Positions 8,475 to 17,828 of a stretch of 64,000 nt of DNA are shown here, piece after piece. The number at the start of each line of letters is the position of its first letter. Within the stretch, counting starts at the first letter, position 1. A program made the translations under genes and the position numbers. The notes beneath the pieces were generated by a model, which was given only the letters and a program-made list of their open reading frames with translations, was not told the origin of the DNA and made no database searches. Source of the DNA: Candidatus Zipacnadia bacterium (GTDB taxonomy: Bacteria > Armatimonadota > Zipacnadia > Zipacnadales > Zipacnadaceae); NCBI GenBank assembly GCA_029820565.1, contig JALGUR010000012.1:17758-81757 (forward strand), given 5' to 3'.

Positions 8475-9044
8475 TCACCGCCGGCGGCCGCGGGTGAAGA
8501 CCAGCACCCCTAACAGCATTATCAGCCCGATCAGCAGCAGCACATTGGGCACGGTGGCTCCCGGCACAGCGCCCTGGATGGTTGCGTACCAGATTATGCC
8601 CGCGCCGATGGCGCAGCAGGCCAGCAAGGCGGTGACCCAGATAAACAGCCACTGGAAAGCCGAGGCCGCCGCCTCTACGTCAAAGGCACCGGCCTCTCGC
8701 CGACGGCGGATGTCCACTCCATCCTCCAAGCGGCTCTCGTAGTGGTCGGCCAACTCGCCCAGGATTATGTCCAGTTCTCCCTCCAACTCGCCCTGGCGAA
8801 CCATACTGATGAAGAACGGGGAAAAGGTCTGGGGATAGCGGCTGAAGGCAACCGCTAAAGTCACGCCCATCTCCACTGCCTCGCGCACTGAATCAATTAT
8901 CTCACGTAAAAACGCGTTATTGCCCTGTTCGCGCAGCGCGGTGAAGATGTCCAGGATATTGACCTGGGCGTGCATCAGGGTGGCGAATTGCCGACAGAAG
9001 GCGGCTAACTCCGCGTTAGTGATTTCTCCTTGATTTTCAGCCAT
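8475..9044 (-). CDS. Type II secretion/pilus assembly GspF-like protein, single F domain
   Basis: A 189-residue membrane protein. Residues ~10-125 match one T2SS F domain (ELAAFCRQFATLMHAQVNILD, then FISMVRQGELEGELDIIL). Two hydrophobic segments follow (~130-150 and 162-182). GspF/PilC proteins normally have two F domains and ~400 residues, so this is about half size. It lies 39 nt downstream of a TPR gene and probably shares its promoter. No GspE/PilB ATPase is nearby. It could be a partner of a scattered pilus or secretion system (a lone pseudopilin is at 50488) or a divergent single-domain scaffold. Confidence 0.75.
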   Translation of the reverse strand: MAENQGEITNAELAAFCRQFATLMHAQVNILDIFTALREQGNNAFLREIIDSVREAVEMGVTLAVAFSRYPQTFSPFFISMVRQGELEGELDIILGELADHYESRLEDGVDIRRRREAGAFDVEAAASAFQWLFIWVTALLACCAIGAGIIWYATIQGAVPGATVPNVLLLIGLIMLLGVLVFTRGRRR

Positions 9045-9083
9045 CTGCTGACTTGCCTCCGGTGGTGTTGCCGCTAACTTCGG

Positions 9084-9572
9084 CTAAATATATTCGTTTC
9101 TGATTTTGGCCAGTAGTTGACGGGCCTGGTGGTGACGGGGACGAGCTGCCAATTCTAATTCCAACTGAGCCATTGCCGCCAGCAACTGGCCGCGGCGCAG
9201 TTTAACCAGAGCCATATTGTAGTGGGCATCGGGGTGGTCAGGGGCGATACTCATTACTTCGTCCAGCGCTTCTTCGGCCGGTGTTAGGTGCCCCAGCGCA
9301 GTATGCGCGGCCGCCGAGTTCAGCCACGCCTTGGCGTTGTTTGGATCAAGAGCGATAGCCTGTTTGAACTGCTCAATAGCCTTGCTATACTGCTCGAGAT
9401 GGTAATAGGCCGTGCCCAGATTCAGGCGAGCGACCAGGCTACTGGACTCCTCTGCCAGTACTTCAGAGAGCAGAACCACTGCCGTCTGATAATCGCCGCG
9501 GGCCACCGCCTTGGTGCCGGCCCGTAGCCTCGCTTTCGCCGATCGCGGTTTTCGCCTGGCAAAAAGGCCCAT
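9084..9572 (-). CDS. TPR-repeat protein
   Basis: A 162-residue soluble protein with a basic N-terminus and about four tandem tetratricopeptide repeats covering residues 25-155 (ARLNLGTAYYHLEQYSKAIE, ALDPNNAKAWLNSAAAHTAL). TPRs mediate protein-protein contacts. It is the first gene of a probable two-gene operon with the GspF-like protein, suggesting an assembly role in the same envelope system. A near-consensus promoter lies ~40 nt upstream. No enzymatic domain is visible. Confidence 0.8.
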   Translation of the reverse strand: MGLFARRKPRSAKARLRAGTKAVARGDYQTAVVLLSEVLAEESSSLVARLNLGTAYYHLEQYSKAIEQFKQAIALDPNNAKAWLNSAAAHTALGHLTPAEEALDEVMSIAPDHPDAHYNMALVKLRRGQLLAAMAQLELELAARPRHHQARQLLAKIRNEYI

Positions 9573-9611
9573 CAGTTTGCTCTTACTGAGAGGGATTGCT
9601 ATAATAGTAAC

Positions 9612-9641
9612 AGTATATCAGAGGCCAACTCCGGGTGTCAA
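9612..9641 (-). promoter_or_regulatory. Predicted sigma70 promoter of the TPR/GspF-like operon
   Basis: Minus strand: -35 TTGACA (perfect), 18-nt spacer, -10 TATACT, about 40 nt upstream of the TPR gene ATG. Confidence 0.6.
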
Positions 9642-9757
9642 CAACAGTAAGAGGAATAGGCACACAGCGGAGGAACCTACACTATTGATTAGTGAATTTG
9701 TCGCCCCGTAGCTCAAGGTACCAATGCGAGTCTGCTCCAACTAACAGGGAGGCTATT

Positions 9758-11062
9758 ATGCACACACAATGGCTATTGCCAGTATCGCTATTGCTGCTTA
9801 TCTGGTTGACCGCAAGCGCCACTGCGGAGGGCCAACTAACTCCCCAACAGTGTGCCCGGGTACTGGTTAGCGGAGTATTAGGTGCAGAAGTCAACCCGCC
9901 CGACCCCTTCCCCGGTTATGGTGGTTTCAACGGTTGGCAGGATATTGTGCGGTGTAAAAATGGCGACCTGTTAGTGGCTTTCTGTTGCGGCTACTGGCAC
10001 GTCTCCTTCCCGACGCCCTTCACCGCGCCGGAAGAACTCAAGCAACAATACTGGCCAGATACCGGCGGCAAGCCGCCGGTGGAAGCGCCCCGGGGCGGGC
10101 GCATAATGTACATCCGCTCAACCGACAACGGCGTGACTTGGTCGAAGCCCGAGACGCTTATTGATACCCAGTGGGATGACGAGGAACCTTCGTTTACACT
10201 GCTGGCGGACGGGACACTGGTGTTTAACTTCTTTGTGATTCCCGGCTGGTATGGTCTGTCCGAACCACCGCCAGGCCAGATTATGAACTCCAAATGCGGT
10301 GTGATTCGCTCGTTTGACAATGGCCACACCTGGGAGGGCCCGGACGAAGTCCACTGGATCGGGCCGTCGTTCACATACTATGAGCGCATCTCCACCGAGG
10401 CCATCGTATTGCAGGACGGCGGCTTGCTACTGGCCACTTATGGGATGGATACCGATGAGCAGAAGTTGCACGGCGCCATCTACCGCAGCGATGACAAAGG
10501 CGCCACCTGGCACCTCATCGCCAAGATTACCGACCCGCCGAAAGCCATTGACGAGCCCGCTATCGCGCAATTGCCCAGCGGCCGCATCGTACTGATAACA
10601 CGGTCCGACGGCTCGGTGTTCTTCTCGGATGACAACGGGTATACCTGGTCAGAAGGCCATCCCAGCGGGTTCGAGATGTACGCGCCCGATTTGGTCTGTC
10701 TGCCTGACGGGACGCTGATTTGCATCTACAGCCAGGGCAAGGTCATCATCTCCACCGACGGCGGCCAGAGCTGGAGCGACGCGGGCCAGCTCTATCCGGT
10801 CTATGGCTACCCCGGCGCCTTTCTTATGCCGGACGAGACCATTTACACTGTGCTGTATGATACGGTGGACAGTACGCAGTTTCACACTCGGGTCTTAGCC
10901 ACTGCCTTCCGAGTGCGCCCCGACCGTGAGGGTATTGAGTTAGTGCCCTTCCCTGGCTCGCCCGAATATGAGGCCCCTCAGGCCGGTGCAGGAGGTGCCC
11001 CGACTGGCGATACTGAGCAAATCATCTACGACATAGACGCTATGGGTCAGCAAGATCAATGA
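9758..11062 (+). CDS. Secreted sialidase-like BNR-repeat protein
   Basis: A 434-residue exported six-bladed beta-propeller of the sialidase/neuraminidase superfamily. The ORF-track start is too early. The ATG at 9758 follows AGGGAGG and begins MHTQWLLPVSLLLLIWLTAS, a clear signal peptide ending near ATAEG. Five Asp-boxes are visible: STDNGVTW, SFDNGHTW, SDDKGATW, SDDNGYTW and STDGGQSW. Such proteins are often annotated as exo-alpha-sialidase, but the fold also hosts other glycosidases, and sialic-acid specificity cannot be concluded from Asp-boxes. It begins a run of carbohydrate-active genes on the plus strand. Confidence 0.85.
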   Translation: MHTQWLLPVSLLLLIWLTASATAEGQLTPQQCARVLVSGVLGAEVNPPDPFPGYGGFNGWQDIVRCKNGDLLVAFCCGYWHVSFPTPFTAPEELKQQYWPDTGGKPPVEAPRGGRIMYIRSTDNGVTWSKPETLIDTQWDDEEPSFTLLADGTLVFNFFVIPGWYGLSEPPPGQIMNSKCGVIRSFDNGHTWEGPDEVHWIGPSFTYYERISTEAIVLQDGGLLLATYGMDTDEQKLHGAIYRSDDKGATWHLIAKITDPPKAIDEPAIAQLPSGRIVLITRSDGSVFFSDDNGYTWSEGHPSGFEMYAPDLVCLPDGTLICIYSQGKVIISTDGGQSWSDAGQLYPVYGYPGAFLMPDETIYTVLYDTVDSTQFHTRVLATAFRVRPDREGIELVPFPGSPEYEAPQAGAGGAPTGDTEQIIYDIDAMGQQDQ

Positions 11063-11109
11063 CGGCCAATATCAGCAACTGGCCTTGAAACCACAGTAAC
11101 AAACCTGCA

Positions 11110-11127
11110 CTTTAGTGCAGGCGACTA
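11110..11127 (+). other. Short hairpin between two genes
   Basis: The intergenic spacer contains cctgcact/agtgcagg, an 8-bp near-perfect inverted repeat with almost no loop, 20 nt before the next start. There is no U-run, so it is probably not a terminator; it may be a processing or mRNA-stability element. Confidence 0.35.
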
Positions 11128-11147
11128 TCTTAGAGAGGAGCAAGTCA

Positions 11148-11819
11148 ATGTCCCAAGAACAAAGAGTACCCGGCTATGAGAATGATCCGGTACAGGAGAA
11201 GAAGAGGCTGGTCTTAGAAACCTATGAGTACATATTTCCGTTTAACTACCCCAATATCCAGGTGAATCGCCACCAGTATCATGGAAGTGAGCCCCACGGA
11301 GTGGAACTGTTCCCCATCAATACCGCTGCGGATAAACTGGGGCAAGTGCCGGCCGACAGCATCGTCGTTCACGAGGATTATCCCATTGTGCGGGTGGCAG
11401 TAATCGGCAGCGCCTGCACCCCACCTGGGTATGTGACGGTGGAGGCCGAGCCTACCGAGGATTTCCGCCGCTATGACGAAATCCCCGAAGTGATGCCGGT
11501 GCGGTTTCGCATTTCCAATCTGTGGGGGATGCACCTGCGTTATGACCAGTGGTACAACAGCAGGCCGGACGCGGGCAACCCATTGCCAGAAAACTTCCTT
11601 GAGCATTCTCCTGGCTTTGAGGATGGCAGCTTGCGCTGCACCTCGCGGGAGATGCCGCTGGCGGGAATGAGTTGTGCTATCTTTGAGATACCGCGCTCCG
11701 GGAAAGTAAGTATCTCCGGCGGGGCGGAAATACCCGGATGGGCTTCGGACTTTGCCCCGGATGATAACAACTACTCGTTCCGCATCATCCGCACCACTGT
11801 GGCCGTCGAGCAAGAATAA
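11148..11819 (+). CDS. Protein of unknown function in the sialidase cluster
   Basis: A 223-residue protein I do not recognise. The ATG at 11148 follows GAGAGGAG; the track start at 11115 is 11 codons earlier without a ribosome site. There is no signal peptide or membrane segment. The sequence is rich in aromatic and acidic residues (LVLETYEYIFPFNYPNIQVN, YDQWYNSRPDAGNPLPENF) and is predicted to be mostly beta. It sits between two secreted sialidase-like genes in the same orientation, 85 nt after the first, so it may belong to the same catabolic unit. No catalytic motif can be named. Confidence 0.6.
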   Translation: MSQEQRVPGYENDPVQEKKRLVLETYEYIFPFNYPNIQVNRHQYHGSEPHGVELFPINTAADKLGQVPADSIVVHEDYPIVRVAVIGSACTPPGYVTVEAEPTEDFRRYDEIPEVMPVRFRISNLWGMHLRYDQWYNSRPDAGNPLPENFLEHSPGFEDGSLRCTSREMPLAGMSCAIFEIPRSGKVSISGGAEIPGWASDFAPDDNNYSFRIIRTTVAVEQE

Positions 11820-11849
11820 GACTGCAACGCCAGATCGGGGGACGATGAG

Positions 11850-11888
11850 CCTTCGACGTGCTCAGGGTGGTGAGCGTCCCGAACCACC
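11850..11888. repeat. Dispersed palindromic repeat (CTTCGAC...GTCCCGAA type)
   Basis: The 286-nt gap between two genes holds no ORF. It contains ccttcgacgtgctcaggg followed by ggtgagcgtcccgaaccac, an imperfect form of a short repeat I know from many bacterial metagenome assemblies. The rest of the gap shows nothing else I can name. Confidence 0.5.
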
Positions 11889-12105
11889 AACAATGAAATG
11901 GTGCCCGTCACATCTCGATTAGAAAGCACCTCAACCACAACTAAACGCAAGAACTGAGTGTCTTATCCTCTCAGTGGTGAGAGGTAGGTTTTACAACAAT
12001 CTCGGATAACCAGTTTTCAGGCGGGCTGACGTCGAGTAAAACAGCGATGGCGAGAAGCCGTTCTCCCCAGAGTCTGTTCCATACATTAAAAAGGAGAGAT
12101 AACAA

Positions 12106-14415
12106 ATGATGTCTATGCATTCGGTGATTAACTGCACGGTGTGGGGGATAGTGCTTGCTGTTTTGGGTAGTCAACTTATCGGCGGTGTATCTGAGGCTCA
12201 ACCGGTTTCCGTAGACCATGTTGCCAATCTGGATCAGACCAGGAGCGCAGAGAATGTGGTGCCGGTGCGCGTGTTTCCCCGTATTCCTGACGAACCTGAC
12301 GTGCGAATTGACGAGGGCGAGCACGGTCAGGGGCCCAATGTCATCAGGCTGGCCAACGGTGAATTGCTCTGCGCCTACGGCAGTCCTCGGGCCGAGCCCG
12401 AGGGTGGTAACACCCTGCTTCGCTATTCCGGTGACGAGGGCAGAACGTGGAGCGACCCGATTATCCCTCTACCACGTCCCAACTCCGTGTCGACGTACTT
12501 GGCCCGCACTAATGATGGTCGTGTCTGGTTGAGCGCCATTGTGCCCTCCGGACCGCCGCACCCCCAAGCCGTTATCTACTCCGAGGACAGCGGCCGCACC
12601 TGGACTGACCCCATTCCGCTGGCTGATGAGAGGTTTTACAGCACGGGCGTAGGCAAACCCGGGGGCGAATACAGCCTGTTCATACCCATTGGCGAGCTCA
12701 GCAACGGTGATTTCCTGTGGAGTGCGTGGGCCAACTTCCCGCCTGAGGACACGTGGCTTGATCCGGAACACCTGGAGGGCACCCCTTGGCGCAACTACAC
12801 CAAGGTAGTACCCCCCCAAATCGGGAGCTGGTTTCCACCCGACCGCATGCGGCAGGGGATGATTCAGCAGAAGGCTACTGCTGTTCTGGAGCGCATCGCG
12901 GACGGCAAGGCTTACATGGCCGGCCCGTTCGTCCATCCGCAACTGGGCAGCCTCGACGAATTCCACATGGTCGAAACGGACGTGCCCGGGCGGATAGTAG
13001 CGATCCTGCGTATGCAGGCAACCGGCGACTACTACTACACCAGCGTCTCGACCGACTACGGGCGCACCTGGGAGATGGCTTATCCCTCTCCTATCTGGCA
13101 CAGCCCTGTCCAAAGTCGAGCGATGATGAGCAAACTGGATGACGGTACACTGGTCGTCGTTTACCAGGAACGGTACAACGGCCAGCGGATGATGGCGGTG
13201 GCCAGCTTTGACCATGGCCAGAGCTGGGAGACCCACCGCAAGCTGGTGATCTGCGACTACCAGAATCTGAACCCGGATCACGGCTATCCTGACGCCTGTC
13301 AGTCCGGTCCTGACGAACTCATCGCTGTCTGGAGTCATGTGCACAGCCCCCACGAGGTCTATGGCGGCTTCGTGGACACGCGCTTTTTCCGCGACCTCTA
13401 CGGTGGGGTCAAACTCGCCGATACCGGCTTGTCGCTGGACGAGCGGTGCATTGCGCGGTGGAGTTTTGACGAAGAGTCCGGGGAGGTAGCCCACGATCCG
13501 GCCCGCTACAACTACGGATACGTGGTCGGGGCCGAGCGAGTCCCGGGCAGGGTGGGCCGGGCGCTGCGTTTTGACGGACAGCGCGACCACGTGATGGTCA
13601 TGGACGCCGATATCCTGCGCGTCCCGCAGTACTACACCCTGGAGGCGTGGGTCAATACCGAGGACGCATCACGGCCTCAGACCATCTTCGACAAGACTTT
13701 CGGCGACACGGTCAAGTTCACGCCGTACCGGCTGGAACTGATCAAAGGCCAACTGCGCTTCACCACCGGCATCGACTCGTTTACCAGCGAGCAGACTCTC
13801 GAATCGGGACAGTGGTATCATGTGGCGGTAGTGGTCTGGCCGTACCGCGAGTACGATATGGTCTCTTTGTTCATAAACGGCGAACGAGACGGGGACCCAC
13901 GCTCGTTGGGGGCAACCGGGGGGGCAGACGCCTACCTGAACGCATTGCGCCGCAATGACAGGCGGGTTGACACCCAGCCGTTCTTCCAGAAATACCAGCC
14001 CGCCCCGCGCCGTCCTGGGCCCCACGCTCTGACCATCGGAATCAGCAAAGATTACTCGTCGCAGCCGTTTGTGGGCATGATTGACGAGCCGGCCATCTAC
14101 TGTGAACCGCTGAAGGTCGCCGAGATCCGCCAGCAGGCCGCTCGCCGCTTCGTCAACTCCGGCCGCATTGTCTCGCAGGACATCAAGCGTCCTGAGGGCA
14201 AGAAGTGGGGCACCTTCACTGCTGAGGTGGGCGCACCAGCGGGAAGCACGATTACGTTCACGGTGTTAGACCCGGCGACGCCGGAGCTTCGCCGGGAGGT
14301 CGCGCCAGGCGCCGACCTATCATCCCTGTCGGCGACCACCATTAATCTGTGCGCCGAATTGCGCAGCGCGGATGGCACCCAGACACCGGTGCTGAAAAGC
14401 TGGGGGATGAAGTAA
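12106..14415 (+). CDS. Secreted sialidase-like protein with C-terminal LamG domain
   Basis: A 769-residue exported protein. A signal peptide (WGIVLAVLGSQLIGGVSEA) is followed by a BNR propeller (~60-440) with Asp-boxes SGDEGRTW, SEDSGRTW, STDYGRTW and SFDHGQSW. Then comes a concanavalin A-like/LamG domain (~450-680; CIARWSFDEESGEVAHD, YYTLEAWVNTEDAS, QWYHVAVVVWPY). A short beta region at the end may be another Ig-like fold. LamG modules usually bind glycans, so the enzyme is probably targeted to complex carbohydrate. RBS is AAAAAGGAGAG before ATGATG. Same orientation as the other sialidase genes. Substrate not determined by sequence. Confidence 0.85.
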   Translation: MMSMHSVINCTVWGIVLAVLGSQLIGGVSEAQPVSVDHVANLDQTRSAENVVPVRVFPRIPDEPDVRIDEGEHGQGPNVIRLANGELLCAYGSPRAEPEGGNTLLRYSGDEGRTWSDPIIPLPRPNSVSTYLARTNDGRVWLSAIVPSGPPHPQAVIYSEDSGRTWTDPIPLADERFYSTGVGKPGGEYSLFIPIGELSNGDFLWSAWANFPPEDTWLDPEHLEGTPWRNYTKVVPPQIGSWFPPDRMRQGMIQQKATAVLERIADGKAYMAGPFVHPQLGSLDEFHMVETDVPGRIVAILRMQATGDYYYTSVSTDYGRTWEMAYPSPIWHSPVQSRAMMSKLDDGTLVVVYQERYNGQRMMAVASFDHGQSWETHRKLVICDYQNLNPDHGYPDACQSGPDELIAVWSHVHSPHEVYGGFVDTRFFRDLYGGVKLADTGLSLDERCIARWSFDEESGEVAHDPARYNYGYVVGAERVPGRVGRALRFDGQRDHVMVMDADILRVPQYYTLEAWVNTEDASRPQTIFDKTFGDTVKFTPYRLELIKGQLRFTTGIDSFTSEQTLESGQWYHVAVVVWPYREYDMVSLFINGERDGDPRSLGATGGADAYLNALRRNDRRVDTQPFFQKYQPAPRRPGPHALTIGISKDYSSQPFVGMIDEPAIYCEPLKVAEIRQQAARRFVNSGRIVSQDIKRPEGKKWGTFTAEVGAPAGSTITFTVLDPATPELRREVAPGADLSSLSATTINLCAELRSADGTQTPVLKSWGMK

Positions 14416-14621
14416 GCGAGGACGAAGTCCTCTGCCGCCGGACCCAGCCTATGAACGCTTGACGCTGGCCCAACCGTGCGGTAAGCTATGCAAGGGATGC
14501 CAGTGTACGGAGGACTTGAGAGGCAACGATTGACCTTCTTTGGTGCACCTGCGGTGCGTGACACTGTCCCAATGCGGGGCCAGCCTATATCACTGACCGG
14601 GATATTGAGAGGTATGCTGCT

Positions 14622-16505
14622 ATGAGCAGTCCGGCGCGGCGAAAATTAGTTATAATCGGCCTGGACGCTTTCACGCCGACAATCCTCCAGCGGCTTGCCG
14701 GCGAAGGGGCCCTGCCCACAATCGCCAGGTTTATGAGACAGGGCTGTTACGCCCGTGCTACGCCCTTCTTCACCTGTGACACCGGGGTCAACTGGGCCAG
14801 CATTGCTTCGGGAGCGCCGCCCGCGGTGCATGGTTGCCATTTTCACCTCCGCCTTCCTGGCCGTCCGCTGGATGAGCCATTGCTTGGCTTCCCTTCGCAA
14901 TATTGTCAGGCCGAGATGCTATGGCAAACCGCCAGCAAATTGGGTCTAAACTCCGTTGTATTTGACTACCCGCACTCCCATCCGGTAAATGCCGAGCGCG
15001 TGATTCACGTTGGAGAAGATGGCTGCCCGGACAATAGCGTGCGCGAACTGTCCGGTGCCCGCGGCTATGTAAACCACCCTCTGACAGGTCACGAACCCGA
15101 GGTGCTCACGCGGGTGGAGGTACGGCCGGCGACCGGATGGCAGAATCTACCCAGCAATGCTAAAGTTTCCGAAGTTGTTCTGCCCTTAGTGCCAGGGCCC
15201 CGCTCGGAGAAAGTCACGACAGGAACACTGCTGGGGTTGTTAGAAAAGGCACCTGGCGGCAACCAATACGAGAAGATTAGTTTTTTCGCCGACCGCGATT
15301 ATGGCTCCAAACTGGGCGAAGCCCGGGCTGGTCATTGGACCGACTGGATGAAATGTCCGTTGCCCACCGATCAGGGACCCGTGGAGGTCGCCTTTCGGGC
15401 CAAAGTATTTGAACTGACGCCTGATGGCTCGCGAATTCACATTCTTCTTACCCAGACTTATCCGACGAGCGGATTTACCCACCCCGCCAGCCTCTCGGAG
15501 GAACTGGTGGCTCACTGTGGCCCGTACCATTACCAAGCCCACACCCAGGAATGGGTCTTCTTCGGCGCTTGTGATATTGAGACGACTCTGGAAGAAATGG
15601 AATACCATATACAATGGTACCAGAAAGCTGCCGAGTATGTCTTGAGCAAATATGACTGGGACCTGTTTATGATGAAATGGCATGATCCCGACACCTTCCA
15701 ACATATTTGCTGGAATATGATTGACCCGGTCCATCCGCTCTATGACCCTGATACAGAGGCCAAAGGATGGGACCTGTTCCGCCGGGCCTACGGCCTGGGA
15801 GACCGTCTGCTAAATGCTATTGAACAGATCGTGGGTGACCAGGCCATAATCGCTGTAGTCTCAGACCATGGTCAGTTCGCCAACACATATTCTCCGGACT
15901 TCCGCGAGGCCCTGGTGGCCTCGGGCCTGACCGCCTATAATGCGGACGGCAGCGTTGACTGGACCCGAACCAGGGCCTATTTCGCTAATGATGGCGTTTG
16001 GGTTAATCTGAAAGGCCGAGAGCCTCAGGGCATCGTAGAGCCTGGGGAGGAATACGAGCAGGTACGGGAAGCGGCTATTCAACTGCTGCTTGATGTCAAA
16101 CACCCAGAAACCGGCCAGCACGCCTTTAACCTGGTCTGCACAAAGCAGGACGCGGCCTTTATGGGTGTCGGCGGCGAGCGGGCCCCGGATGTTGTATTTG
16201 CCCTGCAACCGGTAGATGTGGAACGGCGCTACACAGCCGAAGAGTATGAGAAGATGTGCAGCAAGGGAATGTGGCGCTTCTCCCGAGGCACTCATGGCAC
16301 CCAACTGCCCTCCACCCGCTTTTCTCTGGGCGGGACCGAGGGGATTTTCATAGTACGCGGTCCTGGCTTCAAAGAAGGTGTCAGTAGAGCGCGTCCTGTT
16401 TCTATGGGTGACATCGCCCCGACGCTGTGTCATGCGTGGGACGTCCCTGCGCCTGCCGACAGCCAGGGTGCTATCCTGCACGACCTATTGGTCACTGAAA
16501 GGTGA
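14622..16505 (+). CDS. Alkaline phosphatase superfamily phosphodiesterase/nucleotide pyrophosphatase-like enzyme
   Basis: A 627-residue protein of the type I phosphodiesterase/AP superfamily (PF01663 type). It begins with KLVIIGLDAFTP, which supplies the first metal-binding Asp. CDTGVNWASIASGAPPAVHG is the nucleophile (Thr) region and its downstream HG motif. VVSDHGQF and HGTQLPS carry the C-terminal metal ligands. There is no signal peptide, so a cytoplasmic location is likely. Members hydrolyse phosphodiesters, sulfates or phosphonates; specificity is not decidable here. The upstream 206-nt gap has no other gene. The start is supported by GAGAGG 9 nt upstream. Confidence 0.85.
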   Translation: MSSPARRKLVIIGLDAFTPTILQRLAGEGALPTIARFMRQGCYARATPFFTCDTGVNWASIASGAPPAVHGCHFHLRLPGRPLDEPLLGFPSQYCQAEMLWQTASKLGLNSVVFDYPHSHPVNAERVIHVGEDGCPDNSVRELSGARGYVNHPLTGHEPEVLTRVEVRPATGWQNLPSNAKVSEVVLPLVPGPRSEKVTTGTLLGLLEKAPGGNQYEKISFFADRDYGSKLGEARAGHWTDWMKCPLPTDQGPVEVAFRAKVFELTPDGSRIHILLTQTYPTSGFTHPASLSEELVAHCGPYHYQAHTQEWVFFGACDIETTLEEMEYHIQWYQKAAEYVLSKYDWDLFMMKWHDPDTFQHICWNMIDPVHPLYDPDTEAKGWDLFRRAYGLGDRLLNAIEQIVGDQAIIAVVSDHGQFANTYSPDFREALVASGLTAYNADGSVDWTRTRAYFANDGVWVNLKGREPQGIVEPGEEYEQVREAAIQLLLDVKHPETGQHAFNLVCTKQDAAFMGVGGERAPDVVFALQPVDVERRYTAEEYEKMCSKGMWRFSRGTHGTQLPSTRFSLGGTEGIFIVRGPGFKEGVSRARPVSMGDIAPTLCHAWDVPAPADSQGAILHDLLVTER

Positions 16506-16597
16506 GCCGCAGCGGGCCGGGCCACTTGGCTGCCTAATCGGAATTGTGCGCGAGTAGCGAAAATGAATAGACGCTCATAAGGTACGGGTGAATTAAC

Positions 16598-17773
16598 GTG
16601 ATATACCTGGACCATGCCGCGACCACCAAAGTTGACCCGCACGTCCTGGCGGCCATGATGCCGTTTTTACAGAATGAGTATGGCAATCCCTCCAGCCTGT
16701 ACCAACTGGCCCATCGTGCCCGGGCGGCTGTGGAGGAGGCCCGCGAGCAAATAGCCCGATACATAAATGCCTCGCCCCGACAGATTATCTTCACCGGCTG
16801 CGGCTCGGAGGCTGATAACCTGGCCATAAAGGGCAGCGCCTGGGCTAATCGCGATAAAGGACAGCATATCATCACTTCCGCCATTGAGCACCACGCCGTG
16901 CTACGCTCCTGCCAGGCTCTGGAGAAGGACGGTTGTGAGGTTACCTATCTGCCTGTGGACAGCACGGGCCTGGTCAATCCTGCCCAGGTAGCTGACGCTA
17001 TCCGCGATGACACCATCCTGGTCACCATAATGCACGCCAACAACGAGATGGGTACTATCCAGCCGATTGCGGAAATAGGCGCAATATGCCGCGAGCAGGG
17101 AGTATTGTTTCATACCGATGCCGTCCAGTCTCTGGGCAAATTGGCCCTTGATGTGGATGGGCTGAACGTGGATATGCTGGCCCTGTCAGGCCATAAGGTG
17201 TACGCCCCCAAAGGAATTGGTGCCCTGTATATCAGGCGTGGAGTGAGATTGCGGTCACTGCTTGATGGTGGTGCTCAGGAGTTCAAAATGCGGGCAGGCA
17301 CTGAGAATGTGGCCGGCATCGTCGGCTTTGGCAAGGCCGTTGAACTGCTGGAGCAGCGGGCTACAGAGGACAATCAACGTATTACGGCCCTGCGCGACCG
17401 GCTCATTGCTGGCATCCAGCAGAACATAGCTCACGTTATCCTCACCGGTCATCCCGAAGAGCGCCTGCCCCATATCGCCAGTTTCTGCATCCGCTACATT
17501 GAAGGCGAGGGTATTCTGCTGTCCTTGGATATTGAGGACATCTGTGCCTCCAGCGGCTCAGCGTGCAGTTCCGGCTCTCTGGAGCCTTCGCACGTCCTAA
17601 TGGCTATGGGCTATAGCCACGAGGTGGCTCACGGCTCACTGCGTCTGAGCCTGGGTCGTGAGAACACCGAGGCCGAGATTGACCATGTCCTGGAAGTGCT
17701 GCCGGGCGTTGTGGCACGGCTGCGCGAGATGTCCCCGCTCTGGGCCGATGCTCAGCGCCGCGGGGAGGTCTGA
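16598..17773 (+). CDS. Cysteine desulfurase (NifS/IscS family)
   Basis: A 391-residue PLP enzyme that removes sulfur from cysteine for Fe-S cluster or thiolation pathways. Seen: N-terminal IYLDHAATTKVDP, the PLP-lysine motif LSGHKVYAPKGIG, and the active-site cysteine loop ASSGSACSSGS, the short SSGSAC version typical of NifS-type group I enzymes. It has full family length. It starts at GTG 16598; the ribosome site is weak. No iscU/nifU scaffold follows. The next gene is an acetamidase/formamidase 55 nt downstream, so its partner must be encoded elsewhere. Confidence 0.93.
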   Translation: MIYLDHAATTKVDPHVLAAMMPFLQNEYGNPSSLYQLAHRARAAVEEAREQIARYINASPRQIIFTGCGSEADNLAIKGSAWANRDKGQHIITSAIEHHAVLRSCQALEKDGCEVTYLPVDSTGLVNPAQVADAIRDDTILVTIMHANNEMGTIQPIAEIGAICREQGVLFHTDAVQSLGKLALDVDGLNVDMLALSGHKVYAPKGIGALYIRRGVRLRSLLDGGAQEFKMRAGTENVAGIVGFGKAVELLEQRATEDNQRITALRDRLIAGIQQNIAHVILTGHPEERLPHIASFCIRYIEGEGILLSLDIEDICASSGSACSSGSLEPSHVLMAMGYSHEVAHGSLRLSLGRENTEAEIDHVLEVLPGVVARLREMSPLWADAQRRGEV

Positions 17774-17828
17774 GCGCGAGTCCAGCGAAGTGTGGTAGGA
17801 ACACACTGGGACCAAAGGAGAGCGTAAA

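Noticed and set aside
14416-14621. A small gene or RNA between the LamG sialidase and the phosphodiesterase
   Set aside because: No ORF with a ribosome site and no stable terminator or known RNA motif visible.
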